Shown piece by piece: positions 26,398 to 34,944 of a stretch of DNA of 64,000 bases (positions are counted from its first letter, which is position 1; every line of letters begins with the position of its first letter). The DNA comes from Fulvimarina sp039652615. Its GTDB lineage: Bacteria; Pseudomonadota; Alphaproteobacteria; Rhizobiales; Rhizobiaceae. A program made the position numbers and the translations under genes. A model generated the notes under the pieces. That model worked only from the letters and a program-made list of their open reading frames with translations. It ran no database searches and was not told the origin of the DNA. Location of the stretch: positions 248,001 to 312,000 of the forward strand of contig NZ_JBDJAC010000001.1 in the NCBI RefSeq assembly GCF_039652615.1, in the 5' to 3' direction.

Positions 26398-26858
26398 GCC
26401 TGATCTGGTGCCAGCTTCTCGTCGCTCACACCCTGTTTTGACCTGAGGATGCGACTTGCCACGTCCTTCTGGTCGCGTTTCTGCGGCAGGCCGGGCGGCG
26501 TTCATGAAAATCGGTACAGCCTCGTGGGACTTTGGATGTCGGGAGGTAGTGCGTGGCTGTTCACGGAAGCTCGTTTCCAACCCCGCAGACCCATAGGGCG
26601 ACCTGACGAGTGATCCGATCTCGAAGGTCGATCCAGACCCCTCCTTCAGACTCCTGTTTCGCCCGGCCGCAACTTTTTTCGGCGAGCGAATCTGATCGGC
26701 CGATTTTTATTGCTGATGATTGGCCGGTTCGCCCTGATTTGGAGCCTTCCTCCGACACATTTCCTGCATGAAACAGTCGACCAACGCCTGAAAACCGGGG
26801 TTTTGCAGGCCGAAAGCGCTCACGATCTCAGGCATCGAGATTGTTTCGACAGGCCCGC
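26398..26858 (+). other. Gene-free stretch between tRNA-Val and tRNA-Asp
   Basis: I see no supported gene here. The open frames are short, Arg/Pro-rich and lack ribosome binding sites. Confidence 0.5.
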
Positions 26859-26887
26859 TTGACTTGAATCAGGTGAGCTCGTAAATG
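26859..26887 (+). promoter_or_regulatory. Probable promoter of tRNA-Asp
   Basis: TTGACT (26859-26864) and TAAATG (26882-26887) are 17 bases apart and lie 30 bases before the tRNA-Asp 5' end. The spacing and the -35 box fit a housekeeping sigma-70 promoter of alphaproteobacteria. Confidence 0.5.
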
Positions 26888-26917
26888 ACCGCCAACGCTG
26901 CTTCGGCAGCGGGAAAC

Positions 26918-26994
26918 GCGGGTGTAGCTCAGTTGGTTAGAGTGCCGGCCTGTCACGCCGGAGGTCGCGGGTTCGAGCCCCGTCACTCGCGCCA
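26918..26994 (+). tRNA. tRNA-Asp (anticodon GTC)
   Basis: A 77-base cloverleaf with encoded CCA. Acceptor GCGGGTG pairs with CACTCGC (one G-T), the D arm is TAGCTCAGTTGGTTAGAG, the anticodon stem CCGGC/GCCGG carries the loop CTGTCAC, and the T arm contains GTTCGAGCC. Anticodon GTC specifies aspartate. Confidence 0.97.
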
Positions 26995-27320
26995 TTTCCT
27001 GATACGGTCAGTAGATGACTTTTGGAAATGGCGCGCCGCATTTTCTATCTCGGAAACTCATCCCATATAACTTTGCCTGATCGAACGCATGTGATCCGCC
27101 GCGTCTGGCGGCATATCCGTTTGACGATGTCGCACCAGCTTGCGCCTTCTTTGCCAAGGGGCTAGGTGTGGCGAGACTGACCTATGCGGGTTCGGTCTCA
27201 ACTGCTGGCGTCCGGATATCGGCGGCAGGTGAGGGCACCGAATCCCGAATATAGGCAATTTTCCGGGCGCCGATTCTCTTCAAGCGTCCAACCGTCGACG
27301 AGCGAGGGCCTATCTTTTCG
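26995..27320 (+). other. Leader region of the nuo genes
   Basis: These 326 bases between tRNA-Asp and nuoA hold no supported gene. They should contain the nuo promoter, but I cannot point to a convincing -35/-10 pair. Confidence 0.4.
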
Positions 27321-27686
27321 ATGGAAGAGCTTCTGACTTCATATCTGCCGATTGTCATTTTCGTCGGCATTTGTCTCGTAATCGGGCTGGCCCTTATGGT
27401 GTCGCCCTTCCTGCTTGCCTACAAATCCCCGGACGACGAGAAACTGTCGGCCTACGAGTGTGGGTTCGATGCCTTCGATGATTCGCGCATGAAATTCGAT
27501 GTGCGGTTCTATCTGGTGTCGATTCTCTTCATCATCTTCGATCTTGAGGTCGCGTTCCTGTTTCCTTGGGCCGCGAGCTTCGGCGAAATCGGCTGGTTCG
27601 GTCTCTGGTCGATGATGTTCTTCCTCGGCGTCCTCACCATCGGCTTCATCTACGAATGGAAGAAGGGAGCACTCGAATGGGAGTGA
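27321..27686 (+). CDS. nuoA: NADH-quinone oxidoreductase subunit A
   Basis: A 121-residue membrane subunit of complex I with three helices. The conserved loop YECGFDAFDDSRMKFDVRFYL (about 50-70) contains the cysteine that is accessible in the deactive form of complex I homologues. The last helix ends GFIYEWKKGALEW. Its stop overlaps the nuoB start by 10 bases. It begins the nuoABCD cluster. Confidence 0.96.
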   Translation: MEELLTSYLPIVIFVGICLVIGLALMVSPFLLAYKSPDDEKLSAYECGFDAFDDSRMKFDVRFYLVSILFIIFDLEVAFLFPWAASFGEIGWFGLWSMMFFLGVLTIGFIYEWKKGALEWE

Positions 27687-28264
27687 TCCACGGAATGAAC
27701 GACAAGCCGCTTTTCGCAGCGCAGACGGATGTCGCGAGCGCCGGCGCACCGGGTTCGGTGACGGCCGCGCCCGATCCCTTTGTCACTGCGATCAACGACG
27801 AGCTGGCCGACAAGGGCTTTCTCGTGACCTCGACGGACGATCTCATCCAGTGGGCGCGTAACGGCTCGCTGATGTGGATGACGTTTGGTCTCGCCTGCTG
27901 CGCGGTCGAGATGATGCAGATGTCCATGCCGCGCTACGACGCCGAGCGGTTTGGCTTTGCGCCGCGCGCCTCACCGCGCCAGTCCGACGTGATGATCGTC
28001 GCCGGCACGCTGACCAACAAGATGGCTCCGGCACTGCGCAAGGTCTACGACCAGATGCCGGAGCCGCGCTATGTGATCTCCATGGGGTCCTGCGCGAATG
28101 GCGGCGGCTACTACCACTATTCCTATTCGGTGGTTCGCGGCTGCGATCGCGTGGTGCCCGTCGATATCTATGTTCCCGGCTGCCCGCCTAGCGCCGAGGC
28201 ACTGCTCTACGGCGTGATGCTTCTTCAGAAGAAGATTCGCCGTACCGGAACGATCGAGCGCTGA
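27677..28264 (+). CDS. nuoB: NADH-quinone oxidoreductase subunit B
   Basis: A 195-residue peripheral subunit that holds the terminal [4Fe-4S] cluster N2, next to the quinone. The ligands are in GLACCAVEMM (tandem Cys), GSCANGGGYY and VPGCPPSAEALL. The N-terminal 35 residues are Ala/Gly/Pro-rich and variable. The start MGVIHGMNDKPLF overlaps nuoA; a second ATG at 27695 (MNDKPLF) is also possible. Confidence 0.96.
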   Translation: MGVIHGMNDKPLFAAQTDVASAGAPGSVTAAPDPFVTAINDELADKGFLVTSTDDLIQWARNGSLMWMTFGLACCAVEMMQMSMPRYDAERFGFAPRASPRQSDVMIVAGTLTNKMAPALRKVYDQMPEPRYVISMGSCANGGGYYHYSYSVVRGCDRVVPVDIYVPGCPPSAEALLYGVMLLQKKIRRTGTIER

Positions 28265-28268
28265 GGAG

Positions 28269-28883
28269 ATGGCGATGGCTCACGAGCAAATCAGCTCCGA
28301 CGTTCGCGATGCAGTTCTCGAAACGCTGGAAGACCGGATCGAAGAGCACTTCTTTCGCTTCGGCGAACTGACCGTCGTCGTGACGCCGGAGAACGTCGTA
28401 AAGGTTCTGACGACCCTTCGCGACGATCCGAAGATGCAGTTCATCAATTTCGTCGATCTGTGCGGCGTCGACTTTCCCCAACGGGAAAAGCGCTTCGAGG
28501 TGGTCTACCACCTCCTGTCTCCGCGTCAGAACTGCCGTATCCGGATCAAGACGATGACAGGCGAGGATGATCCGGTGCCGTCGGTATCGGATGTCTTCCC
28601 GGCGGCGGACTGGTTCGAGCGCGAGGCCTACGATCTGTACGGTATCCTGTTCACGGGCCATCCGGACCTGCGCCGCATCCTGACGGATTACGGCTTCGAG
28701 GGGTATCCGCTGCGCAAGGATTTCCCGCTCACCGGCTTCGTCGAGGTTCGCTACGACGAAGAGCGCAAGCAGGTGATCTACGAGCCGGTGGAACTTCGAC
28801 AGGAGTTCCGGAATTTCGACTTCCTCTCGCCGTGGGAGGGCACAGAATACGTGCTCCCCGGTGACGAGAAGGCGCCGAACTGA
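28269..28883 (+). CDS. nuoC: NADH-quinone oxidoreductase subunit C
   Basis: A 204-residue 30-kDa subunit of the complex I peripheral arm. Family motifs are FVDLCGVDFP, RFEVVYHLLS, the ERE-type segment WFEREAYDLYGILFTGHPDLRRILTDYGF and GYPLRKDFPLTGF. It is a separate protein, not fused to NuoD. The first ATG is at 28269, with a second at 28275. It ends 14 bases before a GFA-family gene. Confidence 0.96.
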   Translation: MAMAHEQISSDVRDAVLETLEDRIEEHFFRFGELTVVVTPENVVKVLTTLRDDPKMQFINFVDLCGVDFPQREKRFEVVYHLLSPRQNCRIRIKTMTGEDDPVPSVSDVFPAADWFEREAYDLYGILFTGHPDLRRILTDYGFEGYPLRKDFPLTGFVEVRYDEERKQVIYEPVELRQEFRNFDFLSPWEGTEYVLPGDEKAPN

Positions 28884-28897
28884 GCCGGACGACGACC

Positions 28898-29323
28898 ATG
28901 GCCAAGAGACGGCTCGATGCGCACTGCGTCTGCGGTGGCGTGAAGATTTCCGCAGAAATCGACGCGCTGCACGTTGGCATCTGTCATTGCGATACCTGCC
29001 GCCGCTGGTCTGCCGGCCCCTATATGGCCATCGAAGGCGCGAGCGATGTGACGATCGCTGGAATCGATCAGCTGGGGATCTACGAGTCTTCCAGCTGGGG
29101 AGAGCGGGGTTTCTGCACGAAATGCGGAACGGCCCTGTTTTTCCGTACGAAAGACGCCTCGATGTACGCCCTGTCCGCGATGGCCTGCACCGATATCGAC
29201 GATGCCGCGCTGACCGAGGAAATCTTCATCGATTCCAAGCCGGCATGGTATGAATTCGCTAACGATACGAAGAAGCTGACCGGCGTGGAATTTCTCGCCC
29301 AGTTCGCTTCCGACGAAGGATAG
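28898..29323 (+). CDS. GFA family (DUF636) zinc-binding protein inside the nuo cluster
   Basis: A 141-residue protein of the glutathione-dependent formaldehyde-activating (GFA/CENP-V) fold. Zinc-binding cysteines are seen in HCVCGGVKI, ICHCDTCRRWSAG and FCTKCGTALFF. The family contains S-hydroxymethylglutathione synthase and many proteins of unknown function, and no substrate can be assigned here. It sits between nuoC (14 bases upstream) and nuoD (4 bases downstream) on the same strand, so it is co-transcribed with complex I genes. Confidence 0.85.
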   Translation: MAKRRLDAHCVCGGVKISAEIDALHVGICHCDTCRRWSAGPYMAIEGASDVTIAGIDQLGIYESSSWGERGFCTKCGTALFFRTKDASMYALSAMACTDIDDAALTEEIFIDSKPAWYEFANDTKKLTGVEFLAQFASDEG

Positions 29324-29327
29324 GCCG

Positions 29328-30518
29328 ATGGCTGAGATCGACGTCCGCAACTTCAACATCAATTTCGGGCCGCAGCATCCGGCCGCGCACGGCGTTTTGC
29401 GTCTCGTTCTGGAGCTCGACGGCGAAATCGTCGAACGCGTCGATCCCCATATCGGTCTGCTTCATCGCGGTACCGAGAAGCTGATCGAGCACAAGACCTA
29501 TCTGCAGGCGATCCCTTACTTCGACCGCCTCGATTATGTGTCGCCCATGAACCAGGAGCACGCCTTCTGTCTGGCCATCGAACGGCTGGCGGATGTGGAG
29601 GTGCCCAAGCGCGGCCAGCTGATCCGCGTGCTCTATTGTGAGATCGGACGCATCCTGTCCCATCTGCTCAATGTGACGACCCAGGCCATGGACGTCGGTG
29701 CGCTGACACCGCCGCTCTGGGGTTTTGAAGAGCGCGAGAAGCTGATGGTGTTTTACGAGCGCGCATCCGGCGCTCGGCTGCACTCCAGCTATTTCCGGCC
29801 GGGCGGCGTTCATCAGGATATCGAACAGAAGCTGATCGACGATATCGGCGAATGGTGCGATCCGTTCCTGAAGGTCTGCGACGATCTCGAAGGGCTTTTG
29901 ACCGGCAACCGCATTTTCAAGCAGCGCAATGTGGATATCGGCGTCGTCAATCTCGACGATGCTTGGGCCATGGGCTTTTCGGGCGTGATGGTGCGCGGTT
30001 CGGGCGCAGCTTGGGATCTTCGCAAGTCGCAGCCTTACGAATGCTACGACGAGATGGAATTCGACATTCCGATCGGCAAGAACGGCGACTGCTACGACCG
30101 TTATCTGATTCGCATGGTGGAAATGCGCGAATCCGTGCGCATCATGAAGCAGTGCGTCGAGCGGCTCTCCGGCAAGGAGAGCACCGGTCCGGTCTCCGCG
30201 CCCATGGGCAAGGTCGTACCGCCAAAGCGTCCGCAGATGAAGCGGTCGATGGAAGCCCTGATCCATCACTTCAAGCTCTACACGGAAGGTTTTCACCTTC
30301 CCGAAGGCGAAGTATATGCCGCCGTCGAGGCGCCGAAGGGTGAATTCGGCGTCTATCTTGTCGCCGACGGCACCAACAAACCGCATCGCTGCAAGATCAA
30401 GGCACCAGGCTTTGCCCATCTCCAGGCGATGGACGTGATGTGCAAGGGCCACCTTCTTGCGGACGTCTCGGCCATTCTGGGTACGCTCGATATCGTGTTC
30501 GGCGAGGTCGATCGCTAG
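29328..30518 (+). CDS. nuoD: NADH-quinone oxidoreductase subunit D
   Basis: A 396-residue 49-kDa subunit that helps form the quinone-binding site. It opens with NINFGPQHPAAHGVLRLVLE, has the HRGTEKLIEHKTYLQ segment and the PYFDRLDYVSPM motif, and ends with AILGTLDIVFGEVDR. The length matches the family. It is the last nuo gene in this window; a terminator follows after about 210 bases instead of nuoE. Confidence 0.97.
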   Translation: MAEIDVRNFNINFGPQHPAAHGVLRLVLELDGEIVERVDPHIGLLHRGTEKLIEHKTYLQAIPYFDRLDYVSPMNQEHAFCLAIERLADVEVPKRGQLIRVLYCEIGRILSHLLNVTTQAMDVGALTPPLWGFEEREKLMVFYERASGARLHSSYFRPGGVHQDIEQKLIDDIGEWCDPFLKVCDDLEGLLTGNRIFKQRNVDIGVVNLDDAWAMGFSGVMVRGSGAAWDLRKSQPYECYDEMEFDIPIGKNGDCYDRYLIRMVEMRESVRIMKQCVERLSGKESTGPVSAPMGKVVPPKRPQMKRSMEALIHHFKLYTEGFHLPEGEVYAAVEAPKGEFGVYLVADGTNKPHRCKIKAPGFAHLQAMDVMCKGHLLADVSAILGTLDIVFGEVDR

Positions 30519-30730
30519 GATCGGCCTCGCTGGGGTCTTTGCAGCCCCACTGAGGTCTTTCGCGCCGAACAGACTGTCTGCGCGCGGGGCGCGAGGGCTT
30601 GGTGCGAGCGCTCCCAAGCCGTTGCTCGGAGCTCCTGCATCCTGCCTGCAGGATAGCGAAAAGCGCAAGCGCAGCAGGGTCTCGAGGCCTCGATCATCCT
30701 GCTTGTAACGGAAGCGTATTGAAAGAGAAG
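30519..30730 (+). other. Unannotated stretch after nuoD
   Basis: This stretch holds no supported gene. A long frame on the other strand through nuoD is a shadow of it. No remnant of nuoE could be read in any frame. Confidence 0.4.
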
Positions 30731-30756
30731 GCGATCAAATCGTGGTCGCTTTTTTT
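30731..30756 (+). terminator. Rho-independent terminator after the nuoABCD cluster
   Basis: The stem GCGATCA (30731-30737) pairs with TGGTCGC (30743-30749), with one G-T pair and loop AATCG, and is followed directly by seven T residues. It is a well-formed intrinsic terminator on the plus strand. Confidence 0.75.
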
Positions 30757-30854
30757 GTAGAATGGCCCCGGTGACGGGCTGTCTCCAAACGTTCGGCTGT
30801 CATTGCCCAGTGGTTCACGCCATCTTGCGGGAAACGCTCTTGGAGGAGTTTCCC

Positions 30855-31808
30855 ATGACGCTCAAGCTGACCGGCTTCCATCATTTGACGGCGATCACCG
30901 CAGACGCATCTCAAAATCTGCGCTTCTACCGCGATACGCTTGGTCTGCGTCTCGTCAAGAAGACCGTGAATCAGGACGATACTACCGCCTATCACCTGTT
31001 CTATGCCGATCAGGAAGGCTCGGCGGGTACGGATATCACGTTTTTCGATTGGCCGGCCGCGCCGGAGACGCGCGGCAGTGGCTCGGTGTCGCGAACCGGT
31101 TTCCGGGTGGCGGATGCGGCTGCAATCGCGTTCTGGCATGAACGGTTGCAGAATGCGGGCGTCGTTTTGAATGAGCCTCGTGAGGTGGACGGCAGAACGG
31201 TCCTCGATTTCGAAGATCCCGAGGGTCAGCGTCTTCGGCTTATTGCCGATGAGCGGGGACCCAAAGGCGCACCCCGGCCGGAAAGCGATGTCCCGGCCGA
31301 ACACCAGATCCAGGGGCTTGGATCGATTTCGCTTTCCATTGCTGAACTCGGGCCGACGGACCACGTGCTGACCCAAGTCATGAATATGGAAAAGGTTCGC
31401 GCCTACGAGGATGGCCAAACGGTTCATGTCTACGTCATGAGCGATGGCGGGAGCGAAACCGAGCTTCACGTTTCGGTAAACCCCGATCTGCCCCGCGCTC
31501 GTTCAGGACGCGGCGGCGTGCACCATGTCGCCTTCCGTGTTCCCGATGTCGAAGCGTTGACGGCCTGGACCACCCGGCTGCGCGAGCTCCGCGTGCCCTC
31601 GAGCGGGGAGGTTGAGCGGTTCTATTTTCGCTCGCTCTATTTCCGCATCCCGTCTGGCATTCTGTTCGAGATCGCGACCGATGGACCCGGTTTTGATGCC
31701 GACGAGCCGTTGGAGACCATGGGCGAAAGCCTCGCACTGCCGCCCTTTCTCGAGCCGCGTCGCGCCGAAATCGAGGCGGGCCTGAAGCCGCTGGAAGCGG
31801 CGTACTGA
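30855..31808 (+). CDS. Glyoxalase/VOC family ring-cleaving dioxygenase-like protein
   Basis: A 317-residue protein made of two vicinal-oxygen-chelate modules. The first starts LTGFHHLTAITADASQNLRF; the second starts QGLGSISLSIAE and holds GGVHHVAFRVPDVEAL, with the metal histidines and a late Glu in GILFEIATDGPGF. This is the arrangement of MhqO-type ring-cleaving dioxygenases. The substrate is unknown. The ATG at 30855 follows TTGGAGGAG at good spacing. It is a single gene after the nuo terminator. Confidence 0.85.
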   Translation: MTLKLTGFHHLTAITADASQNLRFYRDTLGLRLVKKTVNQDDTTAYHLFYADQEGSAGTDITFFDWPAAPETRGSGSVSRTGFRVADAAAIAFWHERLQNAGVVLNEPREVDGRTVLDFEDPEGQRLRLIADERGPKGAPRPESDVPAEHQIQGLGSISLSIAELGPTDHVLTQVMNMEKVRAYEDGQTVHVYVMSDGGSETELHVSVNPDLPRARSGRGGVHHVAFRVPDVEALTAWTTRLRELRVPSSGEVERFYFRSLYFRIPSGILFEIATDGPGFDADEPLETMGESLALPPFLEPRRAEIEAGLKPLEAAY

Positions 31809-31838
31809 TCTCGGTGCAATAGGCGGGGTTTCGAAAGG

Positions 31839-33185
31839 TCAGATCGACCCCGTCATTTCCTTCATCATGGCCCAGTCGGCAATGGCTTGCCGCGAATAGG
31901 CCTCGGCGGTCTCGATCAAGGCGTCGCCTGCCTCCGCGATCGCCGAGGCAAGCATGGTCTCGAAGCGGATCGAGCGATGGTCGGTGCGTGAATGGGCGTG
32001 GGCGAGGGCCTTCGCGCAGGCTTTGGCGTATTGTTTCAGTCGCTTTCCCGAATCGCTCTCGTGCAGGCAAACCTCCTCGGGGTCGAGACTCACCGACGCG
32101 TGGTGACGCGACCGGATCAGCCAATGCTCGGTGAACCACTCGGCATCGTCGAGCAGAAGATCGGGCTCGCGCTGCATCAGCCGCTGCACCGCCACCGTCA
32201 GGTGGGCGGGATTGAGATCGTTGCGCGGATCGACGTTCGGAAAGAAATGGAGCGGCGCGGCATGGCGCTGCTGCTTGATCTCCACCAAATGGCAGAGCGG
32301 CAGTTCTGAGGTTGTCGAGGCGCCTTTCGGGCCGATCAACAGGTAATATCTTTTGACGTTCAAGGAACCGGTGCCCTGACCGATCCGCTCGACGACGTCG
32401 AGAATCTCATCGCCCACATATTTGCGGAAATTGGAGCGCACTTCCGCCTCTTCTGTCTCGGTGAGGCGCTTCAGCCGCCCAGGCTTGTCCCGGAATTTCA
32501 AGTCAGCCCCATCGGCGACCACAGCCTTTCCAAGCTTCGACTTCATCTCGAAATCCTTGCCGCCGATCGAGCGTTTCTTGGCTTTCTTCAAGGCTTTGCG
32601 GAGGACGTGACCCTTCTTGAAATGGCTGAGGACCTTCCTGCGGTGAAGCGGGTCGTCCATGATTTTGAGGAGGGTCTTGCGATAGGTGTCGAGGAACGCC
32701 TTCACCGCCGCATGCGTCTCTTCACCCGTCGGCGCCTTCAGTCCGTTCAGGTCTTCGAATTCCTCAGTCGTATAACGCTGGTCGAGAATGCCTTGGGCGA
32801 GTTCCACCGAAAGGTAGAGGCTGACCAGGAGACGGCAGATGTCCCACCCCGCATGGCCCATGCAGGCGTCGTCGAAATCGTTTGGCGCGAAGATTATGAG
32901 ACCGCCGCCGGACCCTTTCTCGGTCACGAAGCCGAAATTGGATGCGTGGCAATCGCCCATGATGCCGGTCAGCTTGACAGTCTCGGTGAACGGAGCCGGA
33001 AGCGTCAGGAGGCCCGTCGAAAGATCGTGGTAGAAGAGCTGAACCGAGCCTCGAAGGAAGCGGTAGGGATTGGTCGCCATCTTCGCGTGCTTGCTCGATG
33101 GATCGTCGGGCGAGGGGGAATGGCCGTCGATTCGCTTGATCTCTTCCGCGATCAGCTGCTTGCGATCAGGGCTCTCGCCATCCAT
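31839..33185 (-). CDS. DUF2252 family protein
   Basis: A 448-residue cytoplasmic protein of the DUF2252 family, distantly related to kinases. Characteristic segments are KMATNPYRFLRGSVQLFYHDL near residue 40, GDCHASNFGFVTEKG (about 77-91, where family members keep GDxHxxNFG), and APNDFDDACMGHAGWDICRL. A kinase-like nucleotide-binding role is suspected for the family but not shown. It converges on the glyoxalase gene with about 30 bases between. Confidence 0.9.
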   Translation of the reverse strand: MDGESPDRKQLIAEEIKRIDGHSPSPDDPSSKHAKMATNPYRFLRGSVQLFYHDLSTGLLTLPAPFTETVKLTGIMGDCHASNFGFVTEKGSGGGLIIFAPNDFDDACMGHAGWDICRLLVSLYLSVELAQGILDQRYTTEEFEDLNGLKAPTGEETHAAVKAFLDTYRKTLLKIMDDPLHRRKVLSHFKKGHVLRKALKKAKKRSIGGKDFEMKSKLGKAVVADGADLKFRDKPGRLKRLTETEEAEVRSNFRKYVGDEILDVVERIGQGTGSLNVKRYYLLIGPKGASTTSELPLCHLVEIKQQRHAAPLHFFPNVDPRNDLNPAHLTVAVQRLMQREPDLLLDDAEWFTEHWLIRSRHHASVSLDPEEVCLHESDSGKRLKQYAKACAKALAHAHSRTDHRSIRFETMLASAIAEAGDALIETAEAYSRQAIADWAMMKEMTGSI

Positions 33186-33460
33186 TGTTCACGCGCTCCC
33201 ATTCGTAGGCGAATTACGTAACCGTCCATCTAGGTTCGGAGCGGCCGGGAACCAATGCCGCGCCTCGCGGTGATGGATTCCAGCCGTGCGCGTCTTGGCT
33301 GCCCTGACCGTATCCGGACGCGGTGAAACGATCCCCTGCGGTGGCGATCAGCCCGAAATGGGGTGGCCAGCCACGGAAGCTTCGCTAAATTGCTGACTGA
33401 GCCGAAGGATGGGCGGTGAACTCGTCGAACGGCGAATCGAGATTATCGGGAGGAAATGAC

Positions 33461-34186
33461 ATGAGTCGAGTTGCAATCGTGACCGGTGGGACGCGCGGTA
33501 TCGGCGCTGCGATCGCCAAGGCGCTGAAGGAAGCCGGCCACAAGGTCGCGGCAACTTACGGAGGCGACGACGAGAAGGCGAAGGCTTTCAAGGACGAGAC
33601 GGGCATTGAGGTCTACAAGTGGAACGTGGGGTCCTACGAGGCCTGCGCCGAGGGCATCAAGAAGGTCGAGGCAGATCTCGGGCCGGTCGATATCCTGGTC
33701 AACAATGCCGGTATCACGCGCGACGCTCCGTTCCACAAGATGAAGCCGGAGCAGTGGCAGGAAGTCATCGACACCAATCTCACCGGTGTCTTCAACATGA
33801 CCCATCCGGTCTGGCCGGGCATGCGGGAACGCGGTTTCGGACGTATCATCACGATCTCGTCCGTGAACGGCCAGAAAGGCCAGTTCGCTCAGGCGAACTA
33901 TTCGGCTGCCAAGGCAGGTGACATCGGCTTTACCAAGGCGCTTGCACAGGAAGGCGCGAAGAAGGGCATCACCGTCAACGTGGTCGCGCCGGGCTATATC
34001 AACACCCAGATGATGTCGACGATCCCGGACAAAGTGATGAACGAGCAGATCCTGCCGCAGATCCCGGTCGGACGCCTTGGAGAACCGGATGAGATCGCGC
34101 GCTGTGTCGCGTTCCTCGCGTCTGACGATGCTGGCTTCATCACCGGCTCGACGCTGACCGCCAATGGCGGCCAGTATCTCGACTGA
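33461..34186 (+). CDS. phaB: Acetoacetyl-CoA reductase
   Basis: A 241-residue short-chain dehydrogenase. TGGTRGIG near residue 8 binds NADPH, NNAG is present, and the catalytic set is S in TISSVNG and YSAAK. The family-specific end GSTLTANGGQYLD matches PhaB/PhbB, which reduces acetoacetyl-CoA to 3-hydroxybutyryl-CoA for polyhydroxybutyrate. The ATG at 33461 follows GGGAGGAAATGAC. The thiolase gene (phaA), often adjacent, is not in the window. A general 3-oxoacyl reductase is the alternative. Confidence 0.9.
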   Translation: MSRVAIVTGGTRGIGAAIAKALKEAGHKVAATYGGDDEKAKAFKDETGIEVYKWNVGSYEACAEGIKKVEADLGPVDILVNNAGITRDAPFHKMKPEQWQEVIDTNLTGVFNMTHPVWPGMRERGFGRIITISSVNGQKGQFAQANYSAAKAGDIGFTKALAQEGAKKGITVNVVAPGYINTQMMSTIPDKVMNEQILPQIPVGRLGEPDEIARCVAFLASDDAGFITGSTLTANGGQYLD

Positions 34187-34263
34187 CATCCGGCTGCTTC
34201 AGAGCGAAATGCGATAAGTCTGGGTCGGCACTTCTCTCGAAGCTTTTGTTTTGCCGCAAGATG

Positions 34264-34295
34264 TGATCCGAAAAGTCATGCAACTTTTCGGATCA
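34264..34295. repeat. Palindromic intergenic element
   Basis: A perfect 13-base inverted repeat (TGATCCGAAAAGT and its complement) with 6 bases between, followed by ATGCTCTA. Elements with this GATCCGAAAAGT...TTTTCGGATCATGCTC pattern are, from memory, common between genes of rhizobia. It lies between phaB and the terminator. Confidence 0.6.
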
Positions 34296-34322
34296 TGCTC
34301 TAAACGGAGCTGACAAGACTAA

Positions 34323-34351
34323 GGGCAGCGCGGCGACCGCGCTGCCCTTTT
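34323..34351 (+). terminator. Terminator after phaB
   Basis: The perfect 11-base stem GGGCAGCGCGG (34323-34333) / CCGCGCTGCCC (34337-34347) with loop CGA is followed by TTTT. It lies between the convergent phaB and ndk genes. The T run favours the plus strand, though the stem may serve both. Confidence 0.8.
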
Positions 34352-34374
34352 CATGTTGATACCGGACGGCTGAT

Positions 34375-34797
34375 TCAGCCAACGATCTCGGTCTCGGAAA
34401 ACCAGTAAGCGATCTCTTCGGCGGCCGTTTCCGGTGCGTCCGAGCCGTGCACGGAATTTTCGCCGATCGACTGGGCGTGTTCCTTGCGGATCGTGCCTTC
34501 GGCTGCGTCGGCCGGGTTGGTCGCGCCCATGATCTCGCGGTTGCGCGCGATGGCGTTTTCGCCCTGAAGCACCTGCACGACCGTCGGGCCCGAGGACATG
34601 AAGTCCACGAGTTCGCCGAAGAAGGGGCGTTCCTTATGGACTGCGTAGAAGCCTTCGGCCTCGCGGCGGCTCATCCACACGCGCTTGGAGGCAATGACGG
34701 TCAGTCCGCCATCTTCCAGCATCTTCGTAATCGCGCCGGTCAGGTTACGCCGTGTCGCGTCGGGTTTGATCATCGAAAAGGTGCGTTCGATCGCCAT
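34375..34797 (-). CDS. ndk: Nucleoside diphosphate kinase
   Basis: A 140-residue enzyme that transfers the gamma-phosphate of ATP to nucleoside diphosphates through a phosphohistidine. The start MAIERTFSMIKPDATRRN and the active-site segment ENSVHGSDAPETAAEEIAYWF, with the catalytic His near residue 117, are typical. The length is exactly that of the family. It is a single gene, convergent with phaB and divergent from the sensor kinase gene. Confidence 0.97.
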   Translation of the reverse strand: MAIERTFSMIKPDATRRNLTGAITKMLEDGGLTVIASKRVWMSRREAEGFYAVHKERPFFGELVDFMSSGPTVVQVLQGENAIARNREIMGATNPADAAEGTIRKEHAQSIGENSVHGSDAPETAAEEIAYWFSETEIVG

Positions 34798-34944
34798 CGT
34801 TCATTCCTTGCTGGTTAGGGAGGGAAGTTGCGGCTCCTATATCGGGCGCAATCCAGTCCGGCAAGGCGTGAGGATACTGTTGCAAGGCTTCGCGACCTGC
34901 TATTCAGCCTGTGCCTCAGCTGCCGAAACAGAAGAGTGTCGTAA

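Noticed and set aside
29259..30668. Long minus-strand open frame opposite nuoD
   Set aside because: nuoD is certain by motif; the antisense product is low-complexity and matches no known pattern.
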